DNA of 64,000 nt from Shewanella waksmanii ATCC BAA-643 (lineage in GTDB: Bacteria; Pseudomonadota; Gammaproteobacteria; Enterobacterales; Shewanellaceae), in NCBI RefSeq assembly GCF_000518805.1, contig NZ_JAEH01000002.1:62001-126000 (forward strand), written 5' to 3'. Below are positions 53,951 to 62,671 of the stretch, in pieces. A model generated the notes under the pieces. It did not search any database, was not told where the DNA came from, and was given only the letters and a program-made list of their open reading frames with translations. A program made the position numbers and the translations under genes. How positions within the stretch are numbered: the stretch's first letter is position 1; each line of letters begins with the position of its first letter.

Positions 53951-54220
53951 ATGACACCTGAAGCACTGATTGATATTTTCCGTGAAGCACTATCGGTCAT
54001 TGTGACCATCGTATCGATGATCATTGTTCCCGGCCTCATTGTCGGGTTAGTGGTTGCGGTATTTCAGGCTGCAACGTCAATTAACGAACAAACATTAAGT
54101 TTTTTACCCCGTCTGCTGACGACTTTATTTGCCCTGATGATCCTCGGTCATTTGCTGGTTCAGACCATGATGGAGTTCTTTTTTGAGATGGTCAACATGA
54201 TACCCATTGTGGTTGGCTAA
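53951..54220 (+). CDS. fliQ: Flagellar export gate protein FliQ
   Basis: An 89-residue protein with two membrane helices: MTPEALIDIFREALSVIVTI start, LVVAVFQAATSINEQTLSFL between helices. It forms the core gate with FliP and FliR. GGAATGCT precedes the ATG. Confidence 0.96.
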   Translation: MTPEALIDIFREALSVIVTIVSMIIVPGLIVGLVVAVFQAATSINEQTLSFLPRLLTTLFALMILGHLLVQTMMEFFFEMVNMIPIVVG

Positions 54221-54274
54221 TGCTATGTCTTACATTGGCTTAGCTCGTGTAGTCGTACATGGAGGCAGTAGATA

Positions 54275-55072
54275 ATGGAAATTCTCATGTCTACTATCAT
54301 GCAAACCATCGCCGGTTATATGTGGCCATTTTTCCGTGTATCGAGCATGCTGATGGTGATGGCGGTTTTTGGTGCCAATACCACTCCGGCGCGAGTGAGA
54401 CTTTTACTCGCCGTCGCGATTACTTTTGCCATTGCCCCGGTTTTACCTCCGGTAGAGAATACCGAACTATTCGCATTGAGCGCTGTGTTTGTTACCGCGC
54501 AACAGATCTTGATTGGCGTCGCAATGGGGTTTGTTACTTTATTGGTTATGCAAACGTTCGTGCTAACTGGTCAAATCATTGGTATGCAAACCAGTTTGGG
54601 TTTTGCTTCTATGGTTGATCCAGGCTCAGGTCAACAAACACCGGTTATTGGTAACTTTTTCTTGTTATTGACCACCATGATATTTTTGGCGGTCGATGGT
54701 CACCTCACTTTAATTAGAATGCTTGTAGCCAGCTTTGATACCATTCCTGTTTCAGCACAGGGAATTGCGGTAAGCAGTTATAGAATGTTGGCTGAATTTG
54801 GCGGTTACATGTTTGGTGCGGCGTTAACGATGTCAATTTCCGCTATTGTGGCATTACTGCTGATTAACCTCTCCTTTGGCGTGATGACCAGAGCATCACC
54901 ACAACTTAACATCTTTGCCATTGGTTTCCCGGTAACTATGGTTAGCGGATTACTCATTTTATGGCTTACCTTAACCCCAATAATGGCGCATTTCGACGAT
55001 GTCTGGACCGCGGCACAAATTCTATTGTGCAACTTAGTCGGACTGCAATGTCGCGTTGATGGGAGTTTCTGA
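54275..55072 (+). CDS. fliR: Flagellar export gate protein FliR
   Basis: A 265-residue protein with about six membrane helices. Motifs: MWPFFRVSSMLMVMAVFGAN, IGVAMGFVTLLVMQTFVLTG, QIIGMQTSLGFASMVDPGSG and GVMTRASPQLNIFAIGFPVT. An ATG four codons later is a possible alternative; GGAGG lies upstream of the first. Its stop shares one base with flhB. Confidence 0.95.
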   Translation: MEILMSTIMQTIAGYMWPFFRVSSMLMVMAVFGANTTPARVRLLLAVAITFAIAPVLPPVENTELFALSAVFVTAQQILIGVAMGFVTLLVMQTFVLTGQIIGMQTSLGFASMVDPGSGQQTPVIGNFFLLLTTMIFLAVDGHLTLIRMLVASFDTIPVSAQGIAVSSYRMLAEFGGYMFGAALTMSISAIVALLLINLSFGVMTRASPQLNIFAIGFPVTMVSGLLILWLTLTPIMAHFDDVWTAAQILLCNLVGLQCRVDGSF

Positions 55073-56205
55073 TGGCTGAGAACGATAGCAGTCAAGAAAA
55101 AACAGAAGAGGCTACCCCCAGGCGACAGCAACAGGCTCGAGAAAAAGGCCAGGTTGCGCGTTCAAAAGAATTAGGGACGTCCGCGGTATTGATGGCGGCA
55201 GCTGTGGGTTTTGCGATGCTAGGCCCAGGGCTGGCAAGCGCGCTACACAGTCTGATGGAAAACCTGTTTATTATGGACCGCGCTGAAATTTATGATACCA
55301 ACTCAATGTTTTTGGTGTGGGAGCTAGTGGGTCAAGAGCTCGCTGTACCGATGTTGACCTTGATATTGTTTATGGCGTTGGTAGCATTTATTGGCAATAT
55401 TGTCCTTGGGGGAATTACCTTCTCAGTCAAAGCATTTATGCCAAAAACCAATAAGATGAATCCGATGTCGGGCTTCAAGCGTATGTTTGGTGTGCAAGCA
55501 CTGGTGGAGCTGACCAAAGGCATTGCCAAGTTTTCTGTTGTGGCAGCAATGGCTTATTTTCTGCTTAGCTATTACTTCAATGATATTTTGACTTTATCTC
55601 AGGGGTATTTACCCTCCAATGTATACGATGCCTTAGATTTACTAATATGGATGTTCATTGTTCTTTGCTCCTCTACTGTGATTATTGTGATAATCGATGT
55701 GCCTTTTCAGATATGGAATCACAGTAAACAGCTGAGAATGACCAAGCAAGAGGTCAAAGATGAATATAAAGACACCGAAGGTAAGCCCGAAGTAAAAGGC
55801 CGTATTAGGCAACTGCAACATGAGATGGCCCAGCGCCGGATGATGGCGGAAGTCCCCAATGCTGATGTGATTGTGGTTAACCCAGAGCATTATGCCGTTG
55901 CGGTAAAGTATGATGCAGTAAAAGCGACAGCACCGTTTGTCGTGGCTAAAGGCGTGGATGATGTTGCCTTTAAAATTAGGGAGATCGCTCGAGAGCATGA
56001 AGTCGCTATTGTCTCTGCACCGCCTTTAGCCCGAGCTATTTTTCATACCACCAAGATAGATCAAGAAATCCCTGAGGGGTTGTTTACTGCCGTTGCCCAA
56101 GTATTGGCGTATGTTTTCCAGCTAAGGCAATTTCAAAAGCATGGTGGTAAGCGACCCACGCCCGTGCCGCTTAATCAACCAATCCCCGACGAACTCAAAC
56201 ACTAG
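55072..56205 (+). CDS. flhB: Flagellar export switch protein FlhB
   Basis: A 377-residue membrane protein with four helices (about 33-215) and a cytoplasmic domain that autocleaves. The N-terminal EKTEEATPRRQQQAREKGQV is typical. The cleavage motif is NPEH at 270-273, where most FlhB proteins have NPTH; the Asn-Pro cut site is kept. Cleavage switches export from rod/hook to filament substrates together with FliK. Start shares a base with the fliR stop. Confidence 0.96.
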   Translation: MAENDSSQEKTEEATPRRQQQAREKGQVARSKELGTSAVLMAAAVGFAMLGPGLASALHSLMENLFIMDRAEIYDTNSMFLVWELVGQELAVPMLTLILFMALVAFIGNIVLGGITFSVKAFMPKTNKMNPMSGFKRMFGVQALVELTKGIAKFSVVAAMAYFLLSYYFNDILTLSQGYLPSNVYDALDLLIWMFIVLCSSTVIIVIIDVPFQIWNHSKQLRMTKQEVKDEYKDTEGKPEVKGRIRQLQHEMAQRRMMAEVPNADVIVVNPEHYAVAVKYDAVKATAPFVVAKGVDDVAFKIREIAREHEVAIVSAPPLARAIFHTTKIDQEIPEGLFTAVAQVLAYVFQLRQFQKHGGKRPTPVPLNQPIPDELKH

Positions 56206-56330
56206 CTCGCCAACTTGTTCTGTACAATTGTTGTTCAAATGTATCTTTATTTTAAAACAGTCACTTATTTGTTTTTTTAAATGTAATTTACTGCAATCAA
56301 CGGGTATAATTTGTTTCCGTGTCCCCAGGT

Positions 56331-56346
56331 TGGCTTGAAACTTGCT
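56331..56346 (+). promoter_or_regulatory. Sigma-54 promoter of the flhA operon
   Basis: TGGCTT-N5-TTGCT with exact GG-N10-GC spacing, 38 bp before the flhA ATG. Confidence 0.82.
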
Positions 56347-56384
56347 GAATCAGGGTTAGATGTCAAAGTTTGGACGCTTGGTGA

Positions 56385-58484
56385 ATGGATCTTAAAGCTG
56401 GCTTAGGTCAAATAAAACAAATAAAACCCGCAACATTTAAAGGTGTGGGTACACCAATTCTCGTATTAGCTGCGTTGGCAATGATCGTACTGCCAATGCC
56501 TGCATTCCTGTTGGATATTCTATTTTCGTTTAATATCGCGCTAGCGTTAGTGGTATTGCTGGTCGCCATTTATACCGATAGACCGTTAGATTTCGCTGCG
56601 TTTCCCAGTGTGCTTTTAGTTGCAACCTTATTGCGTCTGGCGCTTAACGTCGCCTCAACCCGTGTCGTGCTGCTTGAAGGGCACAATGGCGGTGATGCAG
56701 CAGGTAAGGTCATTGAAGCATTTGGTAGTGTGGTTATTGGTGGTAACTATGCTGTTGGTCTCGTGGTGTTCTTAATTCTGATTATTATTAACTTTGCGGT
56801 AGTAACCAAAGGTGCCGGTCGTATTTCTGAGGTAAGTGCTCGCTTTACACTCGATGCCATGCCAGGTAAGCAAATGGCAATTGATGCTGACTTGAATGCC
56901 GGGATATTAAATCAAGAACAAGCACGAGTACGCCGAGCTGAAGTGACCAAAGAAGCCGATTTTTATGGTGCAATGGATGGTGCGTCAAAGTTTGTAAAAG
57001 GGGATGCCATTGCCGGTATTCTTATTCTGGTAATCAACATACTGGGTGGCTTTGTCATCGGTATGGTTCAACATGATTTGGATTTCTCTTCAGCGATTGA
57101 GATATACACTTTGCTGACCATTGGTGACGGCTTAGTGGCGCAGATCCCAGGTTTATTGCTATCTATTGCTGCTGCTTTAATGGTGACCCGACAAAATGAA
57201 TCTGGTGATATGGGCCAGATGATGATGAGTCAGATGTTCGATAATCCTAAGTCTCTGGCGATTGCCGCTGGCGTCCTGTTGATTATGGGTATTGTTCCGG
57301 GCATGCCACATTTTGCATTTCTTTCTTTTGGCGTTATCACGGCAGCCGCTGCTTATTACATCTACCGTAAAAAGGAAAAAGAGCGTGAAACTGCCTTAGA
57401 GCTGGCCAAAACGGCGCCAGCCACACCAGCAGATGCTAAACCTAAAGAGCTTAGCTGGGATGATGTGCAGCACGTTGACACTATTGGACTTGAAGTTGGC
57501 TATCGTTTGATTCCTTTGGTTGATAAGGGTCAAGGTGGCGAACTGCTGAGTCGGATAAAAGGTGTGCGTAAGAAGCTGTCACAAGAGTTGGGCTTCTTGG
57601 TGCCTGCTGTACATATTCGCGACAATCTAGATTTAGCACCCAATATGTACCGTATCTCATTGATGGGCGTAGCTTCAGGTGAAGCAGAAATTCGACATGA
57701 TTGTGAGTTGGCGATTAATCCCGGTCAAGTTTATGGCAGTTTAGATGGTGTAGCGACAACAGATCCCGCCTTTGGTCTAGAAGCCGTGTGGATTGCGCCA
57801 GAGCTGCGTGAACATGCGCAGACGCTAGGTTATACCGTAGTTGATGCGGCAACGGTGGTTGCGACACATTTAAGCCAGCTTCTCACTAATAACGCCTCTA
57901 AGCTACTGGGTTATGAGGAAGTGCAGCAGTTGATGGATATGTTGGCTAAACACTCGCCCAAACTGGTTGACGGTTTTATCCCTGATGTGATGCCTTTAGG
58001 CACCGTGGTCAAGGTGATGCAAAACTTGCTTAATGAAGGTGTGTCCATCCGCGATATGAAGACAATAGTGCAAACCTTGTTAGAGTACGGCACTAAGAGT
58101 ACCGACACTGAAGTACTAACCGCTGCGGTGCGTATTGCGTTGAAGCGTATGATAGTTCAAGAAATTAGTGGGCCAGAGGAAGAGATCCCCGTCATAACTT
58201 TGGCGCCAGAGTTGGAACAGATGTTGCATCAGTCTATGCAAGCAACGGGCGGCGAAGGTCCAAACATTGAACCTAGCCTGGCGGAGCGGATGCAAAAGTC
58301 ATTATTAGATGCATCACAACGCCAAGAAATGGTGGGTCAACCTGCTATTTTGCTCACATCAGGTATGCTGCGTTCAACATTATCGCGCTTTGTAAAGCAT
58401 ACTATTCCAAATCTCAGGGTGATCTCTTATCAAGAGGTACCTGATGAAAAGCAAATACGTATTGTATCTGCGGTTGGTCAGTAG
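56385..58484 (+). CDS. flhA: Flagellar export gate protein FlhA
   Basis: A 699-residue export protein. Eight membrane helices in the first 330 residues; the FHIPEP-type signature is FAAFPSVLLVATLLRLALNV, with DAMPGKQMAIDADLNAGILN in the conserved loop. The cytoplasmic domain (about 350-699) has EVGYRLIPLVDKGQGGELLS and EVLTAAVRIALKRMIVQEIS and docks FliJ and chaperone-substrate complexes. It starts its own unit from the sigma-54 site; flhF follows after 11 bp. Confidence 0.97.
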   Translation: MDLKAGLGQIKQIKPATFKGVGTPILVLAALAMIVLPMPAFLLDILFSFNIALALVVLLVAIYTDRPLDFAAFPSVLLVATLLRLALNVASTRVVLLEGHNGGDAAGKVIEAFGSVVIGGNYAVGLVVFLILIIINFAVVTKGAGRISEVSARFTLDAMPGKQMAIDADLNAGILNQEQARVRRAEVTKEADFYGAMDGASKFVKGDAIAGILILVINILGGFVIGMVQHDLDFSSAIEIYTLLTIGDGLVAQIPGLLLSIAAALMVTRQNESGDMGQMMMSQMFDNPKSLAIAAGVLLIMGIVPGMPHFAFLSFGVITAAAAYYIYRKKEKERETALELAKTAPATPADAKPKELSWDDVQHVDTIGLEVGYRLIPLVDKGQGGELLSRIKGVRKKLSQELGFLVPAVHIRDNLDLAPNMYRISLMGVASGEAEIRHDCELAINPGQVYGSLDGVATTDPAFGLEAVWIAPELREHAQTLGYTVVDAATVVATHLSQLLTNNASKLLGYEEVQQLMDMLAKHSPKLVDGFIPDVMPLGTVVKVMQNLLNEGVSIRDMKTIVQTLLEYGTKSTDTEVLTAAVRIALKRMIVQEISGPEEEIPVITLAPELEQMLHQSMQATGGEGPNIEPSLAERMQKSLLDASQRQEMVGQPAILLTSGMLRSTLSRFVKHTIPNLRVISYQEVPDEKQIRIVSAVGQ

Positions 58485-58495
58485 AGGGTTTGTAA

Positions 58496-59881
58496 GTGAA
58501 AATTAAACGATTTCTGGCAAAAGACATGCGCACAGCGCTAGCACAGGTTAAAGAAACACTGGGTTCAGACGCGGTGATCATGTCCAATAAGAAAGTCACT
58601 GGCGGCATCGAAATTGTGGCTGCAGTCGACTACGATGAGCCCAAGCCTCAAACGCAAGCCAAACCTGCTGCTCAACCTGCTTTTATGAATCTGGCAGAAG
58701 AGAAGGTTTCTATTGGGCAAAAACCTGCGGTCAAAGCTGAGTCTAAAGCGAAACCCACGCCACCGGCAGACTCTTTACAAGCACTATTAGAGCGTCAACA
58801 GAGCCGCGTCAATCAGCACGTTGGTAAAATTGACGAAGAGCTGGATATGCCTGAATGGGCTAAGGGATTAAGTGCCGCTGTTGAAGAGACTAAACCGCAT
58901 CAGCCAAAACTTGATGAAACGCGCTATGTCAGCAAACCTCAGTCTAAAGATAACAGTCAAGAATTTGAATTGATGCGCGAGGAGCTTGCGTCATTGCGAG
59001 ACTTGCTGACGCACCAAGTGACATCTTTGATGTCCGAGCAGAAAAAGCGCACCGACCCTGTTGGCGCAATGCTTGAGAGCCGATTATTAGAGGCGGAGTT
59101 TTCCGTTGACGTTGCTAAGAAGCTATCAGCACTTAGTGAGCACTACCAACCGGCTGATCTTGTCCGTACTTTGCCACAAAGTTTAGCAAATATGCTCGAT
59201 AATCAAGGTGATGATATAGTTAGGCAAGGTGGTGTTGTGGCTTTCGTTGGCCCAACAGGGGTAGGGAAAACCACTAGTGTTGCCAAATTAGCGGCGCGAT
59301 TCGCTGCAAAACATGGTTCAGATCAAGTCGCATTGATTACAACGGACCATTATCGAATTGGAGCCTTTGAGCAATTGGCAACCTATGGCAAAATAATGGG
59401 GTGCCCGGTTAAACAGGCCCACGATCTTAATGAATTAGAACAGATACTTTATCAATATCGTAATCGCAAGCTAGTATTGATAGATACCGCTGGTATGAGT
59501 CAACGAGATGTGCGACTTTTTCAGCAACTAGATAATTTAGCAGCAAATAGCAGATTACCTATTCGAAGTTATCTGGTACTGTCGTCTACAAGCCAGCGAC
59601 GTGTGCTCGAAGACGCGGTAAAACAATTTACGAGAATACCGCTATCAGGAGCGGTATTAACCAAACTCGATGAGTCGGTTTCGCTAGCACCAGCATTAAG
59701 CGTATTGATTCAAAGTGGGTTACCATTAAGTTATGTGACAGATGGCCAGCGAGTGCCAGAAGATATGCAAGTGGCCGACACTTTGGCTTTGGCCAATAAA
59801 GCACTGTCTGTTTTAGATAAGAAAGAACGACCTGTACAACACATTGAACGGTCTGAAGAAAGGACCTATGCATTTGAGTAA
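58496..59881 (+). CDS. flhF: Polar flagellum placement GTPase FlhF
   Basis: A 461-residue SRP-type GTPase that marks the pole for flagellar assembly. N-terminal B-domain (KIKRFLAKDMRTALAQVKET), a variable linker, then the NG domain: Walker A GPTGVGKTTSVAKLAA (Gly252, Lys258), TTDHYRIGAFEQLATYGKIM, LIDTAGMSQRD and GAVLTKLDESVSLAPALSVL. GTG start. It ends 4 bp before flhG. Confidence 0.95.
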   Translation: MKIKRFLAKDMRTALAQVKETLGSDAVIMSNKKVTGGIEIVAAVDYDEPKPQTQAKPAAQPAFMNLAEEKVSIGQKPAVKAESKAKPTPPADSLQALLERQQSRVNQHVGKIDEELDMPEWAKGLSAAVEETKPHQPKLDETRYVSKPQSKDNSQEFELMREELASLRDLLTHQVTSLMSEQKKRTDPVGAMLESRLLEAEFSVDVAKKLSALSEHYQPADLVRTLPQSLANMLDNQGDDIVRQGGVVAFVGPTGVGKTTSVAKLAARFAAKHGSDQVALITTDHYRIGAFEQLATYGKIMGCPVKQAHDLNELEQILYQYRNRKLVLIDTAGMSQRDVRLFQQLDNLAANSRLPIRSYLVLSSTSQRRVLEDAVKQFTRIPLSGAVLTKLDESVSLAPALSVLIQSGLPLSYVTDGQRVPEDMQVADTLALANKALSVLDKKERPVQHIERSEERTYAFE

Positions 59882-59885
59882 AGCA

Positions 59886-60767
59886 ATGACTCGGGATCAA
59901 GCAAGCGGTTTACGTATTATGAATCAACCATATAACGAAAAAGTAAAAGTAATAGCCGTAACCGGTGGTAAAGGCGGCGTGGGTAAAACCAGTGTCTCTA
60001 TTAATACAGCGGTGTCGTTAGCAGAAAAAGGCAAGCGCGTGCTTGTACTAGATGCTGACTTGGGCCTAGCAAATGTCGATGTCATGTTAGGTTTGAGAGC
60101 TGAGCGCAATTTATCCCATGTGTTATCGGGTGATGCTGAGCTAGACGACATTATCGTACGGGGTCCTAAAGGCATTGGCATTGTCCCTGCAACCTCTGGC
60201 ACGCAAGCCATGGTTGAGCTAACACCAGCTCAGCACGCGGGATTAATCCGAGCATTCAGCGAAATGCGCACTCAATTTGATGTGCTCATAGTTGACACTG
60301 CAGCAGGGATCTCAGACATGGTTCTGAGTTTCTCTCGGGCCTCTCAAGATGTGTTAGTCGTGGTGTGCGATGAGCCTACCTCGATTACTGATGCCTATGC
60401 GTTGATAAAAATCTTAAGCCGAGAGCATGGTGTATTTAGATTTAAAATTGTTGCCAATATGGTAAGAAGTTTGCGCGAGGGCATGGAACTTTTTGCTAAG
60501 CTCAGTAAAGTAACTGATAGATTCTTGGATGTGGCTTTAGAACTGGTCGCCACGATTCCGTTTGATGAAAACTTACGTAAATCAGTGCGGAAACAAAAAT
60601 TGATTGTCGAAGCTTTTCCTAAGTCACCGGCAGCCATTGCATATCATGGTCTAGCGAACAAAATTATTAGCTGGCCCATTCCGCAACAACCTGGTGGTCA
60701 TTTAGAGTTTTTCGTTGAGCGATTAGTACAGCGCCCTGAGTACCAAGAGGACCGTGCGAGTGAGTAA
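59886..60767 (+). CDS. flhG: MinD-like flagellar number regulator FlhG/FleN
   Basis: A 293-residue MinD-family ATPase that limits flagellar number, acting on FlhF and FlrA in relatives. Deviant Walker A GGKGGVGKTS (27-36), DADLGLANVDVMLGL, LIVDTAAGISDMVLSFSRAS and VVCDEPTSITDAYALIKILS. The N-terminal DQASGLRIMN resembles the FlhF-activating motif of the family. The ATG at 59886 follows flhF by 4 bp; an ATG 18 bases earlier inside flhF is possible. Its stop overlaps fliA by a few bases. Confidence 0.94.
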   Translation: MTRDQASGLRIMNQPYNEKVKVIAVTGGKGGVGKTSVSINTAVSLAEKGKRVLVLDADLGLANVDVMLGLRAERNLSHVLSGDAELDDIIVRGPKGIGIVPATSGTQAMVELTPAQHAGLIRAFSEMRTQFDVLIVDTAAGISDMVLSFSRASQDVLVVVCDEPTSITDAYALIKILSREHGVFRFKIVANMVRSLREGMELFAKLSKVTDRFLDVALELVATIPFDENLRKSVRKQKLIVEAFPKSPAAIAYHGLANKIISWPIPQQPGGHLEFFVERLVQRPEYQEDRASE

Positions 60768-61479
60768 AGCCGCTGCGTATACTTGTTTGGATAATAAGAC
60801 GTCTATCGTAGAACAGTATGCACCGTTGGTTAAGAGAATTGCCCACCATTTGATGGCAAGATTGCCTGCTTCAGTGCAACTCGACGATTTATTGCAAGCA
60901 GGCATGATGGGTCTACTTGAAGCTTCGACTAAGTTCGATGGTAGCAAAGGCGCTAAGTTTGAAACGTTTGCTGGCATCCGTATTCGTGGCTCGATGTTAG
61001 ATGAGATTCGCCGTGGTGATTGGGTTCCTCGGTCTGTACACCGTAATCAACGCCGTGTCGCTCAAGTCATTGATGAGCTAGAACAAGAGCTTGGTCGCGA
61101 TGCTAAAGATCATGAAATAGCAGAAAGACTTGATATGTCTTTAGATGAATACCATCATATTCTTAATGATGTCTCAGTTGGCAAAGTCGTTGGTATTGAA
61201 GATCTCGGTGTATCGGTTGATGTAATATCACAAGAAGATAAAACAGACGACGATGCTTTCGATTCTTTAGCAAAAGAAGAGTTTCATACTGCGCTGGTGG
61301 AAGCAATTAAGTTGTTACCTGAAAGAGATGGATTAGTTTTGTCGCTATACTATGACGAAGCGTTAAATTTAAAAGAGATTGGTGCAATTCTAGATGTTAG
61401 TGAATCTCGTGTTAGCCAGATACATAGTCAGGCGATGTTGAGATTAAAAGCTAAACTAAAGCATTGGACCAAAACATAA
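60760..61479 (+). CDS. fliA: RNA polymerase sigma-28 factor FliA
   Basis: A 239-residue flagellar sigma factor: region 2 has LVKRIAHHLMARLPASVQLD and KFDGSKGAKFETFAGIRIRG; region 3 has QRRVAQVIDELEQELGRDAK; region 4 has LNLKEIGAILDVSESRVSQI. FlgM (19675-19995) is its antagonist, and the sigma-28 sites listed here are its targets. The GTG at 60760 has a GAGG site 9 bases upstream; a GTG six bases earlier is too close to it. Overlaps flhG by 8 bp. Confidence 0.95.
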   Translation: MSKAAAYTCLDNKTSIVEQYAPLVKRIAHHLMARLPASVQLDDLLQAGMMGLLEASTKFDGSKGAKFETFAGIRIRGSMLDEIRRGDWVPRSVHRNQRRVAQVIDELEQELGRDAKDHEIAERLDMSLDEYHHILNDVSVGKVVGIEDLGVSVDVISQEDKTDDDAFDSLAKEEFHTALVEAIKLLPERDGLVLSLYYDEALNLKEIGAILDVSESRVSQIHSQAMLRLKAKLKHWTKT

Positions 61480-61521
61480 TAAATATTAGAGCAATATAAT
61501 AACCGTTCCGTGGAGGAAACC

Positions 61522-61905
61522 TTGGACAAGAATATGAAGATTCTCGTCGTTGATGACTTTTCAACAATGAGACGCATCATCAAGAACTTGTTAAGAGACT
61601 TGGGGTTTAACAACACCCAGGAAGCAGACGATGGCTCAACAGCATTACCTATGCTGCAAAAGGGCGATTTTGACTTTGTTGTAACAGATTGGAATATGCC
61701 TGGTATGCAAGGTATTGATCTTCTGAAAGCCATTCGTGCCGATGAAGAACTGAAAAACATTCCTGTGCTAATGGTTACAGCTGAAGCTAAGCGCGAGCAA
61801 ATTATTGCTGCGGCTCAGGCGGGTGTGAACGGCTATGTCGTTAAGCCATTTACCGCTGCGACTCTTAAAGAGAAATTAGACAAAATTTTCGAGCGACTTG
61901 GTTAA
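61522..61905 (+). CDS. cheY: Chemotaxis response regulator CheY
   Basis: A 127-residue Che[21 protein letters not shown], phospho-acceptor Asp56 in [31 protein letters not shown] and [20 protein letters not shown] (Lys near 108). The preferred start is TTG (MDKNMKIL), with GGAGG 5 bases upstream; a GTG 12 bases earlier lies inside that site. Phospho-CheY binds FliM (51351) to reverse the motor. 30-40 bp after fliA. Confidence 0.95.
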   Translation: MDKNMKILVVDDFSTMRRIIKNLLRDLGFNNTQEADDGSTALPMLQKGDFDFVVTDWNMPGMQGIDLLKAIRADEELKNIPVLMVTAEAKREQIIAAAQAGVNGYVVKPFTAATLKEKLDKIFERLG

Positions 61906-61918
61906 ACAAGGTTGAGCT

Positions 61919-62656
61919 ATGCAGGCACAAACGTCGGGGTTAATAACCCTAGAACAAGCTCAAAAACTCGTTGAATTACTTGAGTCTAATGAGCAAGAGC
62001 AAGCTGACGAAATTGTCAGGGAGCTAGCAAGTCCGATTCAAAAAGAGTTGTTTGATGAAGTTGGTCGATTAACCCGCCAACTTCACAGCGCGATTGTCGA
62101 TTTCCAAGTGGATAGTCGCCTGGTAGAGCTGGCCAACAGTGAAATTCCAGATGCGAAAGAGCGCTTGAACTATGTCATCGATATGACAGAGCAGGCTGCC
62201 AATAAGACGATGGATGCCGTTGAAGAGTCTTTGCCGCTTGCTGATGCGCTAACAAGTAATGTTCAAGCAGTAAAACCTTCATGGGATCGCTTAATGAAGC
62301 GTGATTTGGAACTGCATGAATTTAAGGCATTGTGCCACGACGTACAGCAATTTATAGAACGCAGTGAAGCAGATTCTAATCGATTAAAAGAATTGCTGAA
62401 TAACATTCTATTGGCGCAAGATTTCCAAGATTTGACCGGGCAGATGATTCGTCGAGTCATCGAACTTGTTCGAGAAGTAGAAAATAACTTAGTGTCGATG
62501 TTAACTGTATTTGGTGAGCAGCCTGACACCGAAAACGAACAACTAAAAGATAAGAATGTAGAGGCCGAAGGCCCAATAATGAACGCTGAGCAGCGGGATG
62601 ATGTAGTGACAGGGCAAGATGAAGTTGATGACCTGTTGTCGAGCTTAGGGTTCTAA
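61919..62656 (+). CDS. cheZ: CheY phosphatase CheZ
   Basis: A 245-residue helical CheZ. LPLADALTSNVQAVKPSW and LLNNILLAQDFQDLTGQMIR hold the region with the catalytic Gln (in AQDFQDLTGQ); the C-terminal CheY-binding tail is DEVDDLLSSLGF. It dephosphorylates CheY. It lies 13 bp after cheY and 15 bp before cheA. Confidence 0.94.
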   Translation: MQAQTSGLITLEQAQKLVELLESNEQEQADEIVRELASPIQKELFDEVGRLTRQLHSAIVDFQVDSRLVELANSEIPDAKERLNYVIDMTEQAANKTMDAVEESLPLADALTSNVQAVKPSWDRLMKRDLELHEFKALCHDVQQFIERSEADSNRLKELLNNILLAQDFQDLTGQMIRRVIELVREVENNLVSMLTVFGEQPDTENEQLKDKNVEAEGPIMNAEQRDDVVTGQDEVDDLLSSLGF

Positions 62657-62671
62657 TTAGGGGTCAAGTTA

